Below, piece by piece: positions 17,926-27,735 of a stretch of DNA of 64,000 nucleotides. How positions within the stretch are numbered: the stretch's first letter is position 1; each line of letters begins with the position of its first letter. A model generated the notes under the pieces. It was not told where the DNA came from. It saw only the letters and a list, made by a program, of their open reading frames with translations, and did no database searches. The translations under genes were made by a program, and so were the position numbers. This stretch comes from CAURNT01 sp963539215 (GTDB lineage: Bacteria; Fusobacteriota; Fusobacteriia; Fusobacteriales; Leptotrichiaceae), in the NCBI GenBank assembly GCA_963539215.1, contig CAUTJT010000004.1:1-64000 (forward strand), read 5' to 3'.

Positions 17926-18918
17926 CTACTGTTTATTTACTGTTTTTCTTATTGCATCTTTAATTGAATCTACTGTTGGTATCATTGCAAATTCTAAATT
18001 TTGTGCATAAGGCATAGGTACATCTTCTCCAGCTACTCTTCTTATAGGGGCATCTAAATAATCAAATGCTTCTGATTCTGAAATTATTGCTGAAATTTCA
18101 CCTATAAATCCACTTGTTTTATGAGCATCATTTACAAGTACAACTTTTCCTGTTTTCTTTACTGAATTTATTATGATATCCTTATCTAAAGGTATTAATG
18201 TACGTGGATCTACAACCTCAACAGAAATACCTTCTTTTTCTAAGTCTTCTGCAGCTTTCATTACTCTTGATAACATTTTACCGTAAGTAACTACAGTAAC
18301 ATCTTTACCTTCTTTTTTAATTTCTCCAACTCCTAATGGTATAACATATTCAGGATCTACAGGTACTGGACCTTTTTGATTAAATTCTGATTTATATTCT
18401 AGTATTATTACAGGATTATTGTCTCTTATTGAAGCTTTTAATAATCCCTTCATATCTCCCGGTGTTCCTGGTGCTACAACTTTAAGTCCAGGTATATGAG
18501 TAAACCAAGATTCAAGTGATTGTGAATGTTGTGCCGCAGATCCTACTCCATTTCCTGCAGCAACTCTAAATGTTACAGGTACTTTACCTTTTCCACCAAA
18601 CATATATCTAGTTTTAGCAGCTTGGTTAACTATAGCATCCATAGCTATAACAATAAAATCCATAAAAGTAACATCTACTATTGGTCTTAATCCTGTCATA
18701 GCAGCTCCTGATGCAGCTCCTGCTATAGCTGCTTCAGATATAGGACAATCTCTTACTCTTTCTGGTCCAAATTCTTCTATCATACCAACTGAAGTTCCAA
18801 AGTCTCCTCCAAACACCCCAACATCTTCTCCCATTAACAATACATCAGGATCTCTTCTCATTTCTTCTGACATTGCTAATATTATCGCTTCTTTAAATTT
18901 CATATCTTTAGTTTCCAT
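17926..18918 (-). CDS. pdhB: Pyruvate/2-oxoacid dehydrogenase E1 beta subunit
   Basis: A 330-residue transketolase-like beta subunit of the heterotetrameric E1. Recognisable blocks are MGEDVGVFGG near residue 30, CPISEAAIAGAASGAAMTG near 58-76, and the C-terminal NDAHKTSGFIGEI region. With the alpha subunit it decarboxylates pyruvate using thiamine diphosphate. It is most similar in layout to PDH or acetoin dehydrogenase E1-beta; the operon order alpha-beta-E2-E3 fits both, so acetoin dehydrogenase is the main alternative. Confidence 0.88.
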   Translation of the reverse strand: METKDMKFKEAIILAMSEEMRRDPDVLLMGEDVGVFGGDFGTSVGMIEEFGPERVRDCPISEAAIAGAASGAAMTGLRPIVDVTFMDFIVIAMDAIVNQAAKTRYMFGGKGKVPVTFRVAAGNGVGSAAQHSQSLESWFTHIPGLKVVAPGTPGDMKGLLKASIRDNNPVIILEYKSEFNQKGPVPVDPEYVIPLGVGEIKKEGKDVTVVTYGKMLSRVMKAAEDLEKEGISVEVVDPRTLIPLDKDIIINSVKKTGKVVLVNDAHKTSGFIGEISAIISESEAFDYLDAPIRRVAGEDVPMPYAQNLEFAMIPTVDSIKDAIRKTVNKQ

Positions 18919-18938
18919 AAGTCATTCTTCTCCTTAAA

Positions 18939-19907
18939 TTAATCTGCGTAAATATCTTCAAACGCTGTTTCTAATGGTGGTAATGGGCTTTCTTCAGCAA
19001 ATTTAACTGCCGCATCTACCATATTTTTTACCTCTAATTCAATATTTTTTAATTCTTCTTCAGTAGCTATTTTATTACCTACTATATAATCTGCTAATTT
19101 TAATATTGGATCTTTTTTCTTCCATTCTTCAACTTCTTCTCTAGTTCTATATTTACCAGGATCTGATGAAGAGTGACCATACCATCTATATGTTATACTC
19201 TCAACAAATATAGGTCCATTTCCTTCTCTTACATAATATACTGCTTCTTTAAATGTATTATATACAGATACAGCATCATTACCATCTTCTATATATTTAA
19301 ATGGCATACCATAAGCTGCTGCTCTTTCATATAAATGTTCTACATTAACCATTTTATGTATGTTTGCACTTATACCATATCCATTATTTAAACAATAGAA
19401 TATTACTGGTAATTTCCATATCGATGCCATATTCATAGCTTCATGGAAACTTCCTTCATTAGTTGCTCCATCTCCAAAGAAACATACTACAATTTTACCA
19501 GTTTTCTTCATTTGTTGAGTAAGAGCTGCACCAACTGCAAGTCCATGTCCTCCACCAACTATACCATTTGCTCCAAGGTTACCCGCATCAACATCTGCTA
19601 TATGCATAGATCCACCTTTACCTTTACAAATCCCTGTATATTTTCCTAAAATTTCTGCCATCATAGCATTTAAATCTATACCTTTAGCTATTGCTTGTCC
19701 ATGACCTCTATGATTAGATGTGATTATATCATCATGATTTAATGCAGCCATAGCTCCAACACTTGATGCTTCTTCTCCAACTGAGAAATGTGTCATACCA
19801 GGAACTTTACCTTTTGACACTAATTGTTTAACTTTATCATCAAATTGTCTAATTTCTTGTACTTGTTTGTACATTTTTAATAGTTGTTCTTTGCTTAATT
19901 TTTTCAT
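18939..19907 (-). CDS. pdhA: Pyruvate/2-oxoacid dehydrogenase E1 alpha subunit
   Basis: A 322-residue thiamine-diphosphate-binding subunit, first gene of the operon. The TPP motif is GDGATNEGSFHEAMNMA through LNNGYG, and SNHRGHG is the conserved cofactor-loop histidine region. The reading frame extends to a TTG at 19922, but that codon precedes the Shine-Dalgarno GGAGG. ATG 19907 (8 nt after GGAGG) is the better start and gives MKKLSKEQLLKMYKQV. The length matches PdhA/AcoA of about 320-330 residues. Together with E1-beta, E2 and the lipoyl E3 it would convert pyruvate to acetyl-CoA, or acetoin if the complex is of the Aco type. Confidence 0.9.
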   Translation of the reverse strand: MKKLSKEQLLKMYKQVQEIRQFDDKVKQLVSKGKVPGMTHFSVGEEASSVGAMAALNHDDIITSNHRGHGQAIAKGIDLNAMMAEILGKYTGICKGKGGSMHIADVDAGNLGANGIVGGGHGLAVGAALTQQMKKTGKIVVCFFGDGATNEGSFHEAMNMASIWKLPVIFYCLNNGYGISANIHKMVNVEHLYERAAAYGMPFKYIEDGNDAVSVYNTFKEAVYYVREGNGPIFVESITYRWYGHSSSDPGKYRTREEVEEWKKKDPILKLADYIVGNKIATEEELKNIELEVKNMVDAAVKFAEESPLPPLETAFEDIYAD

Positions 19908-19945
19908 TAAATAAACCTCCAAATTTATTTATACTCTATATAGAT

Positions 19946-19974
19946 AATATATTCTTAATATTAAATAAAGTCAA
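19946..19974 (-). promoter_or_regulatory. Promoter of the pyruvate dehydrogenase operon
   Basis: Minus strand: TTGACT (19974-19969), 17-bp spacer, TATATT (19951-19946). The start of transcription would be near 19939, about 32 nt before the ATG. Confidence 0.65.
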
Positions 19975-20149
19975 CATCAATCCGAAGTTATTATTTTAAC
20001 TTTATCATTTTTACACTTTATACCATTTTTAAAAGCTCTAAAGTTTATTTTCTTAACAACAAATTCCATATTATGAAATTTTATTTATGCTCTATAAGCA
20101 TATTATTTATACGTTTATTAGGACTTTTCAAATTATACTCTAATAATAA
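19975..20149 (-). other. Intergenic segment with two very short gene-like reading frames, possible gene remnant
   Basis: On the minus strand a 30-codon frame runs from ATG 20069 to TGA 19977, beginning MEFVVKKINFRAFK. A 16-codon frame ends at 20081 with KSPNKRINNMLIEHK and opens at TTG 20131. Neither has a ribosome-binding site. Both use charged-residue patterns that look more coding-like than the surrounding AT-rich DNA, so they may be decayed remains of an older gene. They may equally be chance. Confidence 0.2.
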
Positions 20150-20186
20150 AATATAGAGAATTATATTTTAAAAATATAATCCTCTA
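20150..20186 (-). terminator. Terminator of the S6 autotransporter gene
   Basis: A 15-bp stem with one G-U pair, 20155-20169 with 20171-20185, almost without a loop, AT-rich except the AGAG base, then TATTTTATT on the minus strand. It lies about 40 nt after the stop. Confidence 0.6.
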
Positions 20187-20224
20187 AATTCAATTTTAAT
20201 AAATAATATTAGAAATTTTACTTA

Positions 20225-23200
20225 TTACCATCTAAACTCTATCCCACTATTTAATATATATTTAGTAAATTGTTTTTGATTAAATTTAACTTCCAATTCA
20301 GTATTTATTCTTAATGTATCTACGGGTTTAGCTGTTAATTTAAATATTGTATTTCCCTCAATATATTTATTATTTACATCTATTTCTACCTCTCTATTTG
20401 TTGATGTATAATTATCAACACGTCTTAACCCTGCAAATAAATCTAAATCAATATATTTATTGATTAAAGATAATCCAGTTTTATAGTATATATTAAATAA
20501 TTTTGCTTTTTTAATATATTGTCCACTTAAAGATATATTTTCATATCCTAATTCATTTACATATTTAACAGAAGTATTCTCATTAAATTTATATTCTGGA
20601 TTTATAGATGTTGACATACCCGTCATTACAGATTTTATATTTTCCGGATTATCATATAATATATTTATATTACTTACACCTACACGAGCTGATATATCAA
20701 ATATACCCCTCTTGTATCCCATTTTAGATATTAAACTATGAATAGCATAATTTGTACTACTACTTCCTCCATCAACCACTTTCATACTTAATGAATTTCT
20801 TGAATGAATATATTCTAAATTAATTCCTAAATTAAGCTTATCTATATAGTATGAACTATTTATACCAAGCTCATCAGTATTATTTGCTGTAGTATATTTT
20901 GAATTTTCAAACACTTTTTCTTTATTATCAACTATTGTTTGATGTGTATATCTAGCTTCAATAAATTTATTATAATTCATTTTATACACATTTCTATAAA
21001 TTGAATCTAAATTATTAACTATATTTGAATAACTTAAATCTCTACTTTTTAACATTGAATATATATAGTAATTATTATTTTCAGATTTAAACATTAATTT
21101 TCTAGCTAAATTTTTATTAATATCATCTAAATTTAAAATATTTATATTTTTATTTGAGCTAGCTAATAATAACTGAGTATTTTTTAATCCTTCAATAATT
21201 TCATCTGACATATTAACATTAACACTAACATCTTTTTTAGAATTTTTAATATCTAATATACCATCAATTTTATTTTTCAACTTTATATCAACTATACCTT
21301 TATCTGAATCATACTCATCAAGATGTAATTTAGAATTTTCCAATACTACAGTTCCTTCATTATTAACCTTATTAATATTAGTATCTTTATTAATAATTAA
21401 AGAAGAATTTGCTTTAATGTTAATTGTTGCATCTATTTTATTTTCTGAATTAATATTAGTCTTTCCACTTTCAATATTTAAGTTTAAATTAGAATATTTT
21501 TTATCATTTATAATATTTAATTTATTTGTTCCACTTAAATTAATATTTGAATTAAGCGCATTATCTCCATCAAGAGTTAAATCAACATCCTTAGCATTTA
21601 TATTTCCTGAAAACTCTTTAAGATCCTTAAACTCAACTCTATTAGAAGATGAACTTATTATATCTAAATTTCCATTACCTTTTAATTTATTAGAAAATAC
21701 TTTTAAAGCATCTAAATTAACTTCTAAATTACCCCTAGAAATTTCTATTTCCCCTAAATTATTAAGTTTACTTGAAGCTATACTTAACTTCCCTGCTCCA
21801 AGTTTTACTATATCTCCTGAACCTTTAATATTTGATGTCATTTCAATATCTGTAGTATTATTTACATTTAATTTAGTATTATTTTCTAAATTAACATTTT
21901 CTATTGGTATATTTTTACCTATTTCTAATGTCCCTGCTTTTACATCTAAATTCTTAAAGTTCTTAATATTTAAATCTTTTCCTAGTGTTAGTTTTGCATT
22001 TCCTAGTTTTTCTATCTTATTGGTATCTAATCCTTTATTTTCTGCATTTAATTTATTTATCACTTTATCACTTAATAAATCTATCTTAATATTTGAATTT
22101 TCTTTAACTATTATCTTTGTATCTGTATTTAACGATTTATCTTCTTTTAGTGTTAATGTTGAATTTTCTAAATTTAGATTACCACTAAAGTTTTCTATAT
22201 TTTTTACTTCTACATTAGAACCTTTAAATGTTAAATCTGCACTTCCTTTTACTTTATTACTTAATACTTTATTTCCTGTAATACTTAATTCTCCAGATTT
22301 TAAATCAATATTACCTTCACTATTAAGTTTACTTGAAGCTATACTTAACTTCCCTGCTCCAAGTTTTACTATATCTCCTGAACCTTTAATATTTGATGTC
22401 ATTTCAATATCTGTAGTATTATTTACATTTAATTTAGTATTATTTTCTAAATTAACATTTTCTATTGGTATATTTTTACCTATTTCTAATGTCCCTGCTT
22501 TTACATCTAAATTCTTAAAGTTCTTAATATTTAAATCTTTTCCTAGTGTTAGTTTTGCATTTCCTAGTTTTTCTATCTTATTGGTATCTAATCCTTTATT
22601 TTCTGCATTTAATTTATTTATCACTTTATCACTTAATAAATCTATCTTAATATTTGAATTTTCTTTAACTATTATCTTTGTATCTGTATTTAACGATTTA
22701 TCTTCTTTTAGTGTTAATGTTGAATTTTCTAAATTTAAGTTACCACTAAAGTTTTCTATATCTTTAACTTCTGCATTAGAACTTTTAAATGTTAATTCTG
22801 CATTTCCTTTTACTTTATTACTTAATACTTTATCTCCTGTAATTCTTAATTCTCCTGCTTGTAGGTCAATACTTCCTATACTATTTAACTTAGAACCTTC
22901 TATATCAATTTTTGTAGTTCCTACCTTTATTAAATCCCCTGTTCCTGTGATTTTTGAAGTTATTGTTCCATCATTTATAAAGTTTAAATTAAGTTTTGTA
23001 CTATCTTTTAAATCTATATTTGAAACTCCTATATTTTTCTTAATTTCTAATTCTCCAGATTTTACTTCTAATGTTTTAAAATTAGTTATATTTGTATTAA
23101 CACCTAGACTTAATTTACCACTACCATCTTTAATAACTTTATTAGTATTTCCTTCACTTATATTTTTATTTTCTAAGTTTATACTAGTTACCTCAATATT

Positions 23201-26200
23201 ATTATCAGATGAAAGTATAACATTAGTATTATTATTTGTTTCTACTTTAGCTGTATTGTTTATAGCATTTTCATCTTTTAATATAATATCTCCATTTTGT
23301 GCTACAAGTTTACCTGTAAATCCTGATAAATTGGTAAATGTTAAATCTTTATTTGATTTATTAGTATATGAACCAACTCCCATTAAATTATATCCTATAA
23401 CTCTATCTTCATAATTATCACTTGATATGTTAAAATCATAATTAACATCTGGCTGATTATTAGACATTACCTTTCCATTAAAATCTTTAAAGTTATCTTG
23501 AATTTCAAATTTTGCACCATTATTTCTTTCAAGTTTTATAACCCCTTCACCAGATACTTTAGAATTTATAGTAAGACCTGTACCTGAACCAAAGAAACCT
23601 CCTGATTTAAATATTAATGTTGCAACATTAGTAGTTGTTTTTTTTAACAATATTGGATTAACAAAAGTCGCTCCTCCACCACCACCATTATCATTAATAT
23701 TTTCACCATTTATAATCTCACTAGCTTCTCCTGTATTACTAGCATTTATAACTACTTTAGTTAATTTATCAGAATTTTTATCACTAATTTTAGAGCTATA
23801 ATCTCTTAAATATAGTTTTGAACGTGTTAATTCAAGTTCTTTTAATCCACTATTTAATATTGTATTTTCACTATATACTAATTTTAAACTAGCTTGATCT
23901 AATGTTAAAACAGAATTATCTTTAGCCTCAAGTGATTGCATTGTCATTCTTTGATTTGTAACATACATCTTAGCACCATCTGCAATAGTAACTTTACCAA
24001 TATTAAGACTTCCTCTATCTCTACTTACACCATTTATATTAAGATGTCTGTATACAGGATCATCATACCCTTTTAATACTGTTACTGAGTTTATATTTAT
24101 ATTTGCATTTTCTTTTACATTTATTATCCCAAATGATGATTTAATATCTCCATTTGATTTATTAGTTGAAATAGTAAATTTAGTAGGCTTATAAGTCGTT
24201 ATTGTTATATCCTGTCCTAATTTTTTTCTTTTCGTAACAGTTACTGCATCATTTAATTCAACGTCATTTTCCAGTACATCTTTATCATAAATTAATTCCC
24301 CACCATTCATTACAACATTACCTTTAAAATTATTTTTATTATCAAATTTTAAAGTTCCTGCACCTTTTTTTATAACATTCAAATTCCCAGTTAATGTTGT
24401 ATTTATAGTTGTAGCTTCATTGCTATCAAGTGTTACATTTGCTTTATCAGAACCACTATTAGTTAAAGTTCCATATTTATTTGAAGCGTTATTTAATTTT
24501 ATTGAAACATCATTATTATTAATATCTAATATTCCACCATCTTTAATTAAAACTTCATTTTTATTCTTTAACATTTCAGAACCTAATTTAAGTGTTATAC
24601 TTCCATTATTTACTCCATTTTTATTTCCCATAACAGTTACTTTATTAGTAAAGTTCTTGTTATCACCTGTTAAAGTAACCACACCACCTCTTAAATTTTG
24701 AGCATCAACTTCAAGCTCCTTATTTTGTAAAGTAGATGTATATGTTAAATTACCTTCTCCAGAAAATCTTATTTTATCGTTAGTTGTTGTATATGAATTT
24801 AATATTACATTTGAATCTTTTTTAGCTCCTATTGCTACTTTTTTTACCTCTATACTATTTTCATTAGTTAATTCAAGAACTCCAATAGATGTATCCTTTA
24901 AGTTATTTTTCAAAGCTATTCCTGCCGTTGCACCATAACCTAACTCTAAAAATTGAGAATTTGATTTATTATTATTTACTACAAAATTTATACCATCTTT
25001 AATAGTTATATTAACATTAGCTTTGTTAGATAATCCATCTATAACTACATTACCTCTATGTTTATCATTACCTGCATTAATATTTCTAAGTGTAGTTCCA
25101 TCCTCTAATTCAAGCCCTTTTAATGTAACTGTACCATTATCACCACCTAAATTTATATTACTTATACTTTTATCTATAACTTTATCATTTGCTCCTATTG
25201 TTATATCATTTTTAGAACCAATGTATAGATTTGTATAATCTGCATATTTTTTATCTAATTCAGCTAAACTATTACCTAAACTTATTACACCATTTGAACT
25301 TTTATCTATTTTATCTAAAACATTAAGATTAGAATTATTATTTACTCTTAAAAGTCCTTTTTCTTCTATTTTATATTTTCCATTAGATAAGATTATTTCA
25401 TTTTCACTTTCAACAGCTCCATTTTTTATAGTTAAATTACCTGAAAAATCATTACTACTATTATTTATTTTAAGTAATCCATTTCCTTCTTTAACACCAT
25501 TCATAGCTCCTGAAATCTTAGAATTAATTTCTACTAAATTATTATTTTCTATATTAACATTAAAGTTATTTGAATCTCCGTTCTTAAATATAATATTTCC
25601 ATTTACATTTACTTTATTAACTTCACTTTGATTTTCATATCCTAAATAAGGTTTTATTTTATCTAATTTAGTTAAAACTTCTCCTGTTGCAGTTAAATTT
25701 AATTTACCTAATACATTAATATTACTTTTTGTATTAGTCGCTCTATCTAATTGTAAAGTTGCCCCATTATCTATATTAATATTCCCTGCTTTAAATGTTG
25801 TTTTTTCAAATTGATTTTCTAAAACATTATTTTCATATCCACTTGTTATAGCATCACCAGAAATAGAAACTATTCCTCTTTTAACATTAAGATCTCCAGT
25901 TATATCTGTATTTCCTCTTAAATTCCATTTAGCATTTTCTTTAACTTCACTAGGATTATACTCAACATCCATATTACCACTAAATTTACCTAAAAATACT
26001 CTATCTTTACCTTGAGTAAATGTAAATTTTGATTTAGTTGTGCTTTCTTTATTAGCAATAATTGCATCTTTATCTAAATGATATATATCTTTAAACTCTA
26101 AATTATGTCCTTTTAATTCTAAAGTACCACCACGATGACCAAAGTATATCTTATTGTCATTTAATTGATTATCTTTATTCAATATTACTTTAGCTCCTTG

Positions 26201-27484
26201 TGCTACTCTTATATGACTTGCTGCATACCCATTACTATTGTTTAATATTAAACTTCCTTCACCTATATTTACTTCAACATCATTTTTAGAATTTCCATTT
26301 AAAGTTAAACTTCCTTCTCCTCTTTTTCTTATAACCGTTTTATTATCTGATATGATATCATATTTTACATTAACATTTTTATCTATTATAAGACCTGCTG
26401 TATCAAATTTACCTGTACCTGTAATATTAGCATTTTCAATAAATCTAAAACGAGAAGCACCAGTATCACTATCACTATTTACAGTTAATGTCAATCCACT
26501 TTTAGCAAATGTTTGATTTTTAGCAATTTCTACCTTATCTTCTATTACTCTTGTAGAATTTCCAAAACTTAAAGTTTTACCATTAAGTGTAACATTATCT
26601 TCTGTTATTTTTTCATCTTCTATACTATCCATGTATTTATTTACTAAATCTGGATTTTGTTTGATTATTGACATTTTATTCCAGTTATTATCTCCAGAAC
26701 CTGCTGAATTTTCTCCAGCTAATAGCCATTTATTATTCTTCGCATCCCAAATATATGCAGGTGACCCACTATCTCCAGGTCTACTTGCACTATCTAATGG
26801 TGTTTGGAATTTTTTGTTCATTTTTATCCAAAAACTTCCACCATCTATATGATATATTTTATTTAATCCTCCAGCTATATTACCATATCCTACCGGGTAT
26901 CTCTCTCCACCATCTTGAGCATAACTATTTACTCCACCCCCAGTTCTTGCTACTAAATCTCCATAATGAATTTGACTTCTATTTTTAATAGTTTCTGGCG
27001 TATATCCATCAAAAGCAATAGTCTTTAATCTTCCTATTGAATAATCATTTCCTAAATTTCTCATATAAGGCATTTTAACACGTTCAGAATACTCTCTTAC
27101 TATACTTTCCTTATCTTTATTAGCTTTATCTTTAAAACCTTCAGATAAATCAACATCTTTTCTTAAATGTCTTTGTATAAATGTGAAACTTCCCCAGTTA
27201 CCAACATGACTTGCAGTTGATAATATTTGAGGATCTCCCCAAAGAGCATAAGCTCCACCGTCTACCATACCGTCAAAATTAGGTATAGGTTGTTCTATAG
27301 TATCAGAATCTCCTAACCCATCTTTTTTATATACTATAACTCCCTTTTGACCTATTTTAAATTTACCTCTATTATTTGCAAAATCTTCATAGTCAGACCA
27401 ATATTGTTCATATCTACCATGATTTGCTATACTAATTGAACTTAAAAAGAAAAGTGCTATTAAAATTTTTTGTGATTTATTCAT
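20225..27484 (-). CDS. S6-family (IgA-protease-like) serine protease autotransporter
   Basis: A 2419-residue type Va autotransporter. The signal peptide is residues 1-20 (cleavage after SISIA). The chymotrypsin-like S6 protease has the whole triad: H93 (STASHVGN), D147 (GNDYSIGRL) and S239 (RPGDSGSP). A passenger of about 1800 residues rich in Asn/Lys/Asp beta-helix strands follows, with recurrent 'GSGxLxKxGxGxLxL' autotransporter repeats and a duplicated 187-residue unit (about 1535-1909). The last about 270 residues are the translocator barrel ending GIEFRW. Family members include Neisseria and Haemophilus IgA1 protease and enterobacterial SPATEs; the substrate cannot be inferred. The passenger is close to cysteine-free. 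It is a single-gene unit with its own promoter and terminator; AGGAGGAG precedes the ATG. Confidence 0.9.
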   Translation of the reverse strand: MNKSQKILIALFFLSSISIANHGRYEQYWSDYEDFANNRGKFKIGQKGVIVYKKDGLGDSDTIEQPIPNFDGMVDGGAYALWGDPQILSTASHVGNWGSFTFIQRHLRKDVDLSEGFKDKANKDKESIVREYSERVKMPYMRNLGNDYSIGRLKTIAFDGYTPETIKNRSQIHYGDLVARTGGGVNSYAQDGGERYPVGYGNIAGGLNKIYHIDGGSFWIKMNKKFQTPLDSASRPGDSGSPAYIWDAKNNKWLLAGENSAGSGDNNWNKMSIIKQNPDLVNKYMDSIEDEKITEDNVTLNGKTLSFGNSTRVIEDKVEIAKNQTFAKSGLTLTVNSDSDTGASRFRFIENANITGTGKFDTAGLIIDKNVNVKYDIISDNKTVIRKRGEGSLTLNGNSKNDVEVNIGEGSLILNNSNGYAASHIRVAQGAKVILNKDNQLNDNKIYFGHRGGTLELKGHNLEFKDIYHLDKDAIIANKESTTKSKFTFTQGKDRVFLGKFSGNMDVEYNPSEVKENAKWNLRGNTDITGDLNVKRGIVSISGDAITSGYENNVLENQFEKTTFKAGNINIDNGATLQLDRATNTKSNINVLGKLNLTATGEVLTKLDKIKPYLGYENQSEVNKVNVNGNIIFKNGDSNNFNVNIENNNLVEINSKISGAMNGVKEGNGLLKINNSSNDFSGNLTIKNGAVESENEIILSNGKYKIEEKGLLRVNNNSNLNVLDKIDKSSNGVISLGNSLAELDKKYADYTNLYIGSKNDITIGANDKVIDKSISNINLGGDNGTVTLKGLELEDGTTLRNINAGNDKHRGNVVIDGLSNKANVNITIKDGINFVVNNNKSNSQFLELGYGATAGIALKNNLKDTSIGVLELTNENSIEVKKVAIGAKKDSNVILNSYTTTNDKIRFSGEGNLTYTSTLQNKELEVDAQNLRGGVVTLTGDNKNFTNKVTVMGNKNGVNNGSITLKLGSEMLKNKNEVLIKDGGILDINNNDVSIKLNNASNKYGTLTNSGSDKANVTLDSNEATTINTTLTGNLNVIKKGAGTLKFDNKNNFKGNVVMNGGELIYDKDVLENDVELNDAVTVTKRKKLGQDITITTYKPTKFTISTNKSNGDIKSSFGIINVKENANININSVTVLKGYDDPVYRHLNINGVSRDRGSLNIGKVTIADGAKMYVTNQRMTMQSLEAKDNSVLTLDQASLKLVYSENTILNSGLKELELTRSKLYLRDYSSKISDKNSDKLTKVVINASNTGEASEIINGENINDNGGGGGATFVNPILLKKTTTNVATLIFKSGGFFGSGTGLTINSKVSGEGVIKLERNNGAKFEIQDNFKDFNGKVMSNNQPDVNYDFNISSDNYEDRVIGYNLMGVGSYTNKSNKDLTFTNLSGFTGKLVAQNGDIILKDENAINNTAKVETNNNTNVILSSDNNIEVTSINLENKNISEGNTNKVIKDGSGKLSLGVNTNITNFKTLEVKSGELEIKKNIGVSNIDLKDSTKLNLNFINDGTITSKITGTGDLIKVGTTKIDIEGSKLNSIGSIDLQAGELRITGDKVLSNKVKGNAELTFKSSNAEVKDIENFSGNLNLENSTLTLKEDKSLNTDTKIIVKENSNIKIDLLSDKVINKLNAENKGLDTNKIEKLGNAKLTLGKDLNIKNFKNLDVKAGTLEIGKNIPIENVNLENNTKLNVNNTTDIEMTSNIKGSGDIVKLGAGKLSIASSKLNSEGNIDLKSGELSITGNKVLSNKVKGSADLTFKGSNVEVKNIENFSGNLNLENSTLTLKEDKSLNTDTKIIVKENSNIKIDLLSDKVINKLNAENKGLDTNKIEKLGNAKLTLGKDLNIKNFKNLDVKAGTLEIGKNIPIENVNLENNTKLNVNNTTDIEMTSNIKGSGDIVKLGAGKLSIASSKLNNLGEIEISRGNLEVNLDALKVFSNKLKGNGNLDIISSSSNRVEFKDLKEFSGNINAKDVDLTLDGDNALNSNINLSGTNKLNIINDKKYSNLNLNIESGKTNINSENKIDATINIKANSSLIINKDTNINKVNNEGTVVLENSKLHLDEYDSDKGIVDIKLKNKIDGILDIKNSKKDVSVNVNMSDEIIEGLKNTQLLLASSNKNINILNLDDINKNLARKLMFKSENNNYYIYSMLKSRDLSYSNIVNNLDSIYRNVYKMNYNKFIEARYTHQTIVDNKEKVFENSKYTTANNTDELGINSSYYIDKLNLGINLEYIHSRNSLSMKVVDGGSSSTNYAIHSLISKMGYKRGIFDISARVGVSNINILYDNPENIKSVMTGMSTSINPEYKFNENTSVKYVNELGYENISLSGQYIKKAKLFNIYYKTGLSLINKYIDLDLFAGLRRVDNYTSTNREVEIDVNNKYIEGNTIFKLTAKPVDTLRINTELEVKFNQKQFTKYILNSGIEFRW
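21760..22736 (-). repeat. Tandem 561-bp duplication inside the S6 autotransporter passenger
   Basis: The sequence from 21760 recurs 561 bp later (22321 onward), in frame (187 codons). By eye the first about 417 bp of the unit (21760-22176 and 22321-22737) are identical. The remaining part of the unit is still similar but diverged, both to its neighbour and to a third, weaker copy up to about 22880. The identity at synonymous sites points to a recent duplication or gene conversion. Confidence 0.88.
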
Positions 27485-27564
27485 AATTCTCCTCCTATTT
27501 ATAAATCAACTTTATACCATATTAATTTTAATTATTAACATTATAACTAAGCTATATATTTGAA

Positions 27565-27593
27565 ATTATACTATATTAATTTTTTACTTACAA
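27565..27593 (-). promoter_or_regulatory. Promoter of the S6 autotransporter gene
   Basis: Minus strand: TTGTAA (27593-27588), 17-bp spacer, TATAAT (27570-27565), giving an untranslated leader of about 74 nt. The rest of 27485-27665 is AT-rich without other visible features. Confidence 0.55.
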
Positions 27594-27666
27594 GAAATAG
27601 CATAAAATAAATGAAATAAAAATTAAATATTAATATAAAACGAAATTATTTTCATATCTTGAAAAT

Positions 27667-27711
27667 AAAAGGAAAAATTAGATACTTATTAGTATAACTA
27701 ATTTTTCCTTT
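27667..27711 (-). terminator. Terminator of the glmU-to-truA operon
   Basis: AAAAGGAAAAATTAG (27667-27681) pairs with CTAATTTTTCCTTT (27698-27711); the minus-strand exit is T-rich. It is 25 nt beyond the truA stop. Confidence 0.75.
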
Positions 27712-27735
27712 ATTATTATTTATTTTTACAAATAA

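Noticed and set aside
21417..23414. 665-codon open frame on the plus strand
   Set aside because: It lies wholly antisense to the S6 autotransporter passenger, repeats with the same 561-bp period, and its translation (long Leu/Phe/Ser/Pro runs) is the mirror of Asn/Lys/Asp-rich coding DNA. No start signal.
26631..26988. Plus-strand open frames opposite the S6 protease domain
   Set aside because: They overlap each other in different frames and mirror the catalytic domain with its intact triad.
20225..27484. Naming the S6 autotransporter IgA1 protease
   Set aside because: Family membership is clear from the triad, but substrate specificity varies widely in S6 and cannot be read from sequence.
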